This document shows, in pieces, positions 8,084-10,563 of a stretch of DNA of 10,563 nt. The translations under genes and the position numbers were made by a program. Every line of letters starts with the position of its first letter. Position 1 is the first letter of the stretch. This stretch comes from Bauldia sp. (lineage in GTDB: Bacteria > Pseudomonadota > Alphaproteobacteria > Rhizobiales > Kaistiaceae): NCBI GenBank assembly GCA_020442095.1, contig JAGRKY010000103.1, positions 1 to 10,563 of the forward strand, in the 5' to 3' direction. The notes below the pieces were generated by a model. That model saw only the letters and a list, made by a program, of their open reading frames with translations, was not told the origin of the DNA and did not search any database.

Positions 8084-8108
8084 GCCGGGCCCGATGATCG
8101 GGCCCGGC
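8084..8108 (-). other. Strong intergenic RNA hairpin between binding protein and dehydratase-like genes
   Basis: Perfect inverted repeat with 12-nt arms (GCCGGGCCCGAT and ATCGGGCCCGGC) around one central base. In RNA it would form a roughly 10-bp, almost all G-C stem with a 5-nt loop. It starts 31 nt after the binding-protein stop and ends about 20 nt before the next start codon. No T-run follows on the minus strand, so it is not a textbook intrinsic terminator. A hairpin directly behind a binding-protein gene is a familiar way of protecting the upstream message and lowering downstream expression; that role is inferred here. Confidence 0.7.
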
Positions 8109-8139
8109 TGCCAATGCGCGCGTTGGTGGGGAGAGGGGT

Positions 8140-9168
8140 CTAGAGGGACGCCTTGACTTCGTTCCAGATCGCGATGCGCTTGTTGAAGTCTTCCGGCGGC
8201 TGCAGCCAGCTCAGGCGGTCGGCATATTCCATGCCGGGGGTCGGGCTGGTGGTGTTGCCGTAGGCGTTCTTCGCGGTGAGCTCGAGGCCGATCTTCTTCT
8301 GCAGCACGTGGTCGATCCACGCGTAGACGAGATCGGGATTCTCGGCCCCGGCGCTGAGCAGCAGGCAGTCGAGCCAGCCGATCGCCCCTTCCTTGGGGAT
8401 GATGTATTTGATCGGCATGTTCTGATCGAGCATCTTCTGCGCCTGGAACTCGCCCATGGCGAGGCTCGCGACGATGGCGTTCTGCTTCCAGATCTCGACG
8501 CCTTCGTCGAAGCCGGAATAGTAGGTAGCGAGAAGCTGCTTCTGGTCGATCAGCGCCTTCTTGATCTGCTCGAACTGCTCGTCGGTGAGGTTGTAGGGGT
8601 CCTCGAAGCCGAGATAGAGGGCGGCGGTGACGATGTTGTTGTTGGCATCGTCGAGCGCGATCAGCCGGCCTTCCAGCTCAGGGTCCCACATGGTCGCCCA
8701 GGAGTCCGGGGGATTGTCGGCGAATTCGTTGGTGTCGTAGATCAGCCCGATCGATCCCCAGGCGAAGGGCGCGCCGTAGTTCTTGCCCTCGTGCTGGAGT
8801 TCCTTGACCGACTGAAATTCCGGCAGCAGGTTATTGAAATTCTTGAGCTTCGCGAGATCGACCGGCTGGATGAGGCCGGCGTCGATGTAGCGCGGGATCG
8901 AGCTGGTATCGACCGCGACGAGGTCAAAGTCAGCGCCCTTGGAGCTCGCCATCTTGGCGAACATTTCGTCGACGCTGCCGGCGTAGCTGATGTTGACCGT
9001 GGCGCCGGTTGCTTCCTCGAACTCCTTGACCCACTCGTCTTCGGCATAGCCCTCCCAGGTCAGCATGCGAAGGGTGCCCTCGGCGCGAAGGCTGAGCGGC
9101 AGGGTGAGGGTGGCGCCCATGGCGGCGGCGCCGGAAAGCAGGGTACGTCGTGTCAGTCGGAAAGACAT
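8140..9168 (-). CDS. PotD/PotF-like periplasmic substrate-binding protein with Tat signal
   Basis: Extracellular solute-binding protein of the spermidine/putrescine family, 342 residues (E. coli PotD is about 348), which delivers its ligand to the PotBC-like permeases. The N-terminus is a twin-arginine signal (TRRTLLSGAA, Arg7-Arg8) followed by a hydrophobic stretch and a likely cut after LRA (29), so it is probably exported folded. Family features include LTWEGY (36-41), FAWGSIGLIYD (135-145) and GWLDCLL (264-270), which keeps the W-x-D ligand motif as W265 and D267. Two polyamine-contacting positions of PotD appear changed: DDARE reads DDANN (173-177), and the Trp of its IWNG motif is Ala near 237. 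The real ligand may therefore not be a polyamine. The ATG is preceded by a good Shine-Dalgarno (AAGGA, 8-nt spacing), in keeping with the high expression usual for binding proteins. Confidence 0.92.
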   Translation of the reverse strand: MSFRLTRRTLLSGAAAMGATLTLPLSLRAEGTLRMLTWEGYAEDEWVKEFEEATGATVNISYAGSVDEMFAKMASSKGADFDLVAVDTSSIPRYIDAGLIQPVDLAKLKNFNNLLPEFQSVKELQHEGKNYGAPFAWGSIGLIYDTNEFADNPPDSWATMWDPELEGRLIALDDANNNIVTAALYLGFEDPYNLTDEQFEQIKKALIDQKQLLATYYSGFDEGVEIWKQNAIVASLAMGEFQAQKMLDQNMPIKYIIPKEGAIGWLDCLLLSAGAENPDLVYAWIDHVLQKKIGLELTAKNAYGNTTSPTPGMEYADRLSWLQPPEDFNKRIAIWNEVKASL

Positions 9169-9176
9169 GGGAGAAA

Positions 9177-9181
9177 TCCTT
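9177..9181 (-). promoter_or_regulatory. Shine-Dalgarno of the binding-protein gene
   Basis: AAGGA on the minus strand, 8 nt before the ATG at 9168, inside the 31-nt gap after the regulator stop. It is the best-placed ribosome binding site in the minus-strand run; most other genes there have weak sites or coupled starts. Confidence 0.7.
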
Positions 9182-9199
9182 CTGCTGGAGGGATAGGGG

Positions 9200-9928
9200 T
9201 CAGGTCGCCTCGTTCATGTATTTCATGATGTGGTCTTCGATTTCCGCGTCGAGGGCGGCGTCATCGCTGTCGAGCAGCATGTCGCGGAGGCGCTGGTGCT
9301 GCTGGAGGTTCTGGACCGGATCGATCCGCTCGAAGGTCTCCAGCGCGAAGACGATCGCGACATGGCGCGACAGCGTCTCCCACAGGGTCAGCAAACAGGG
9401 GTTGTCGGTCGCTGCGTAGATCTCGGTGTGATAGTCGACGTCGTTCTGGTTGACCCGCAGCGGCTCCGCGCCTTCGTCGACGGTCACCTTCATCCGCTCG
9501 ATCACCGCGTCGAGGGCCGCGATCCGCGTCGGGTCGCGGCGATAGGTCCGGGCGGCCTCGCGGACCGCCTGTCGTTCGAGGGTCAGCCGGGTGGTGCAGA
9601 CCTGGAGCACGCGGATGTTGTCGAAGGAGACGACGCGGCGGCGGTGGTGGGCGTCGGCGATGATGATGCCCTGGCTTTCAAGGACCGACAGCGCCTCGCG
9701 GAGGGGAATGCGGCTGATGCCGAGGTCGTTGGCGATGTCCGCCTCGACGAGCCTTTCGCCGGGTGGCAGCCGCCCGGAGGCGATCCCGAGTATCAGGTTT
9801 TCCGATACCTGGTCGGCCAGCCGGCGGCGGCGCTCGAGGCGTTCGAAGCGACGGCCTAAATCTTCGGCCGGAGTGGCGAATTTCTCGTCTTGCTTGACGA
9901 CGGAGGTTGGGCGCACGGTAGTTGACAT
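9200..9928 (-). CDS. GntR-family transcriptional regulator, FadR/FCD subfamily
   Basis: DNA-binding metabolite sensor of 242 residues, probably a repressor of this cluster. An unusual, charged N-terminal extension of about 35 residues precedes the winged helix-turn-helix (about 36-103), which has the GntR signature LPPGERLVEADIANDLGISR and IPLREALSVLESQGII. The C-terminal all-helical FCD domain keeps the metal/ligand residues of the family: Asp163 and His167 (DVDYH), His211 (QQHQRL) and His233 (EDHIMKY). It therefore probably binds a metal and a small carboxylate, which would suit a sugar-acid pathway. The open frame extends upstream, but that part covers the divergent promoter and the PotA-like gene. 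The ATG at 9928 has a GGAGG only one base away, so a GTG at 9916 remains possible. It is the first gene of the minus-strand run, 31 nt from the binding-protein gene. Confidence 0.92.
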   Translation of the reverse strand: MSTTVRPTSVVKQDEKFATPAEDLGRRFERLERRRRLADQVSENLILGIASGRLPPGERLVEADIANDLGISRIPLREALSVLESQGIIIADAHHRRRVVSFDNIRVLQVCTTRLTLERQAVREAARTYRRDPTRIAALDAVIERMKVTVDEGAEPLRVNQNDVDYHTEIYAATDNPCLLTLWETLSRHVAIVFALETFERIDPVQNLQQHQRLRDMLLDSDDAALDAEIEDHIMKYMNEAT

Positions 9929-9952
9929 GCCTCCACGACCTGAGATTATACG
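9922..9952 (+). promoter_or_regulatory. Candidate plus-strand promoter for the PotA-like gene
   Basis: A perfect TTGACA (9922..9927) on the plus strand, overlapping the regulator's start codon, is followed after 19 nt by TATACG (9947..9952), a 4/6 match to -10. The spacing is longer than the ideal 17 nt, so this is tentative. The -10 lies partly inside the palindromic operator, so the same repressor could control it. Transcription would start near 9959. Confidence 0.4.
9945..9950 (-). promoter_or_regulatory. Predicted -10 box (TATAAT) for the regulator and minus-strand operon
   Basis: A perfect TATAAT on the minus strand that shares two bases with the palindromic operator. Transcription would start near 9938, giving a very short leader of about 10 nt before the ATG at 9928. 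At the expected 16-18 nt distance I see no good -35 box, so the promoter may be weak or need an activator. Repressor bound at the palindrome would block it. Confidence 0.5.
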
Positions 9953-9962
9953 GTATACCGTA
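9949..9962. promoter_or_regulatory. Palindromic operator, probable GntR/FCD binding site
   Basis: The 14-bp sequence TACGGTATACCGTA is a perfect palindrome in the 111-bp gap between the regulator and the divergent PotA-like gene. Its GGTATACC core resembles operators known for FCD-type GntR regulators, which often contain GTATAC. It is A/T-richer than its surroundings and overlaps predicted promoter elements on both strands. I saw no second copy in the window. The regulator encoded next door is the natural candidate to bind it. Confidence 0.75.
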
Positions 9963-9998
9963 ATCGCATCCGGGACATCATGCAAGGAGAACCTACCG

Positions 9999-10043
9999 GT
10001 GTCGGGACTTGACGGATGGCCGCACCGGGCGGGGAACCGATGA
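9999..10043 (+). CDS. Possible 14-codon leader peptide before the PotA-like gene
   Basis: A GTG at 9999 follows the Shine-Dalgarno AAGGAG (9984..9989) at 9-nt spacing and opens a frame encoding (M)SGLDGWPHRAGNR. Its TGA overlaps the PotA-like ATG as ATGA (10040..10043). That geometry would couple leader translation to the ATPase gene. It is too short to judge by composition, and the same reading frame is also open further upstream by chance. It shows no run of regulatory codons of the kind found in amino-acid attenuators. Confidence 0.3.
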   Translation: MSGLDGWPHRAGNR

Positions 10044-10563
10044 CCGCGCCTGAGCCCGCGATCGAGGGCGAACGCGGCAGCCTGGTGCTCAGCGGCGTCA
10101 GCAAGACCTATGACGATTTCGTCGCCCTGACGCCGACGGACCTGAAGGTGCCGGAGGGGGAATTCCTGACGCTCCTCGGACCGTCGGGCTCGGGCAAGAC
10201 GACGCTGCTTCGGCTGATCGGCGGCTTCGTGAAGCCGACCAGCGGCCGCATCGAACTCGACGGGCAGGACATCACCGACCTGCCGATCTTCAGCCGTCCC
10301 TGCAACACAGTGTTCCAGGACTATGCGCTGTTCCCCCATATGCGGGTCCGCCAGAACGTGGCCTTCGGGCCAAGCGTCCGCCACAAGCCGCGGGGGGAGA
10401 CGAGCGAGCGGGTCAACAGCATCCTGAAGACCGTCGGGCTCGAGGGACTGGAAGACCGTTTCCCAAGCCAGCTCAGCGGCGGGCAGCGACAGCGCGTGGC
10501 ACTCGCCCGGGCGATGATCTGCGAGCCGCGGCTGATTCTGCTGGACGAGCCGCTGGCGGCGCT
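10040..10563 (+). CDS. PotA-like ABC transporter ATPase, N-terminal part (3' truncated by window)
   Basis: ATPase subunit that should energise the PotBC-like permeases of the opposite strand, bound to them on the cytosolic face. 174 codons are visible. They contain an A-loop Tyr24 (SKTYDDFVAL), Walker A GPSGSGKTT (47-55), a Q-loop (VFQDYALFPHM), signature LSGGQRQR and Walker B LILLDEP, just before the window ends. The D-loop, H-loop and C-terminal TOBE region are missing only because of the window edge. The NTVFQDYALFPHM segment is typical of the PotA/FbpC/MalK group. I prefer the ATG at 10040 because GGGGA precedes it by 5 nt. An in-frame ATG at 10016 is the alternative, and an in-frame TGA at 10010 rules out anything further upstream. 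It is divergent from the regulator, across the palindromic operator. Confidence 0.92.
   Translation, partial: MTAPEPAIEGERGSLVLSGVSKTYDDFVALTPTDLKVPEGEFLTLLGPSGSGKTTLLRLIGGFVKPTSGRIELDGQDITDLPIFSRPCNTVFQDYALFPHMRVRQNVAFGPSVRHKPRGETSERVNSILKTVGLEGLEDRFPSQLSGGQRQRVALARAMICEPRLILLDEPLAA

Noticed and set aside
8308..9228. 306-codon plus-strand frame opposite the binding-protein gene
   Set aside because: It resembles a protein superficially (many LLDLLE-type stretches) but is the mirror of a gene with a Tat signal and family motifs, and has no plausible start site of its own.

Overview
The window is GC-rich, tightly packed bacterial DNA. Overlapping start/stop codons, GTG starts and long spurious open frames on the opposite strand fit an alphaproteobacterium, probably a soil or plant-associated Rhizobiales-like organism. 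That is inferred from composition and gene content; no RNA gene or marker gene is present to fix it. Ten complete or partial protein genes account for nearly all of the sequence. I found no mobile element, CRISPR array, tRNA or rRNA.

Layout. At the left edge is the 3' end of a plus-strand amidohydrolase of the ATZ/TRZ/MTA-SAH deaminase type (1..645). It converges, with a 6-nt gap, on a long run of minus-strand genes. Read in their own direction from the right, these are a GntR/FCD regulator (9928..9200), a Tat-exported PotD-like binding protein (9168..8140), an enolase-superfamily acid-sugar-dehydratase-like enzyme (8062..6893), PotB- and PotC-like permeases (6885..6001 and 6004..5204), a metallo-beta-lactamase-fold lactonase-like hydrolase (5055..4267), a fused DppD-DppF-type ATPase (4274..2508), and DppC- and DppB-like permeases (2504..1650 and 1647..652). 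Most junctions overlap or are under 40 nt, so this looks like one transcription unit, possibly with a break at 5056..5203. At the right edge a PotA-like ATPase (10040 to the end) runs divergently and completes the Pot-type transporter.

Control. The 111-bp divergent gap holds a perfect 14-bp palindrome of the kind GntR/FCD repressors bind (9949..9962). It overlaps a consensus minus-strand -10 (TATAAT) and lies next to a consensus plus-strand -35 (TTGACA). The regulator therefore probably controls itself, the operon and the potA-like gene from one site. A 14-codon leader frame with a good Shine-Dalgarno ends in an ATGA overlap with the potA-like start.

How the genes may work together. A substrate is imported by the Pot-type system (binding protein, two permeases, divergent ATPase) and/or the Dpp-type system, which has no binding protein of its own here. 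It would then be processed by the lactonase-like hydrolase, the dehydratase-like enolase enzyme and perhaps the amidohydrolase. The substrate cannot be read from the sequence. Active-site and ligand residues differ from the well-studied relatives in the lactonase, the enolase-family enzyme and the binding protein, which argues against simply calling them AHL lactonase, mandelate racemase or polyamine carrier. The window is best seen as a poorly characterised catabolic and uptake cluster rather than a radically new system.
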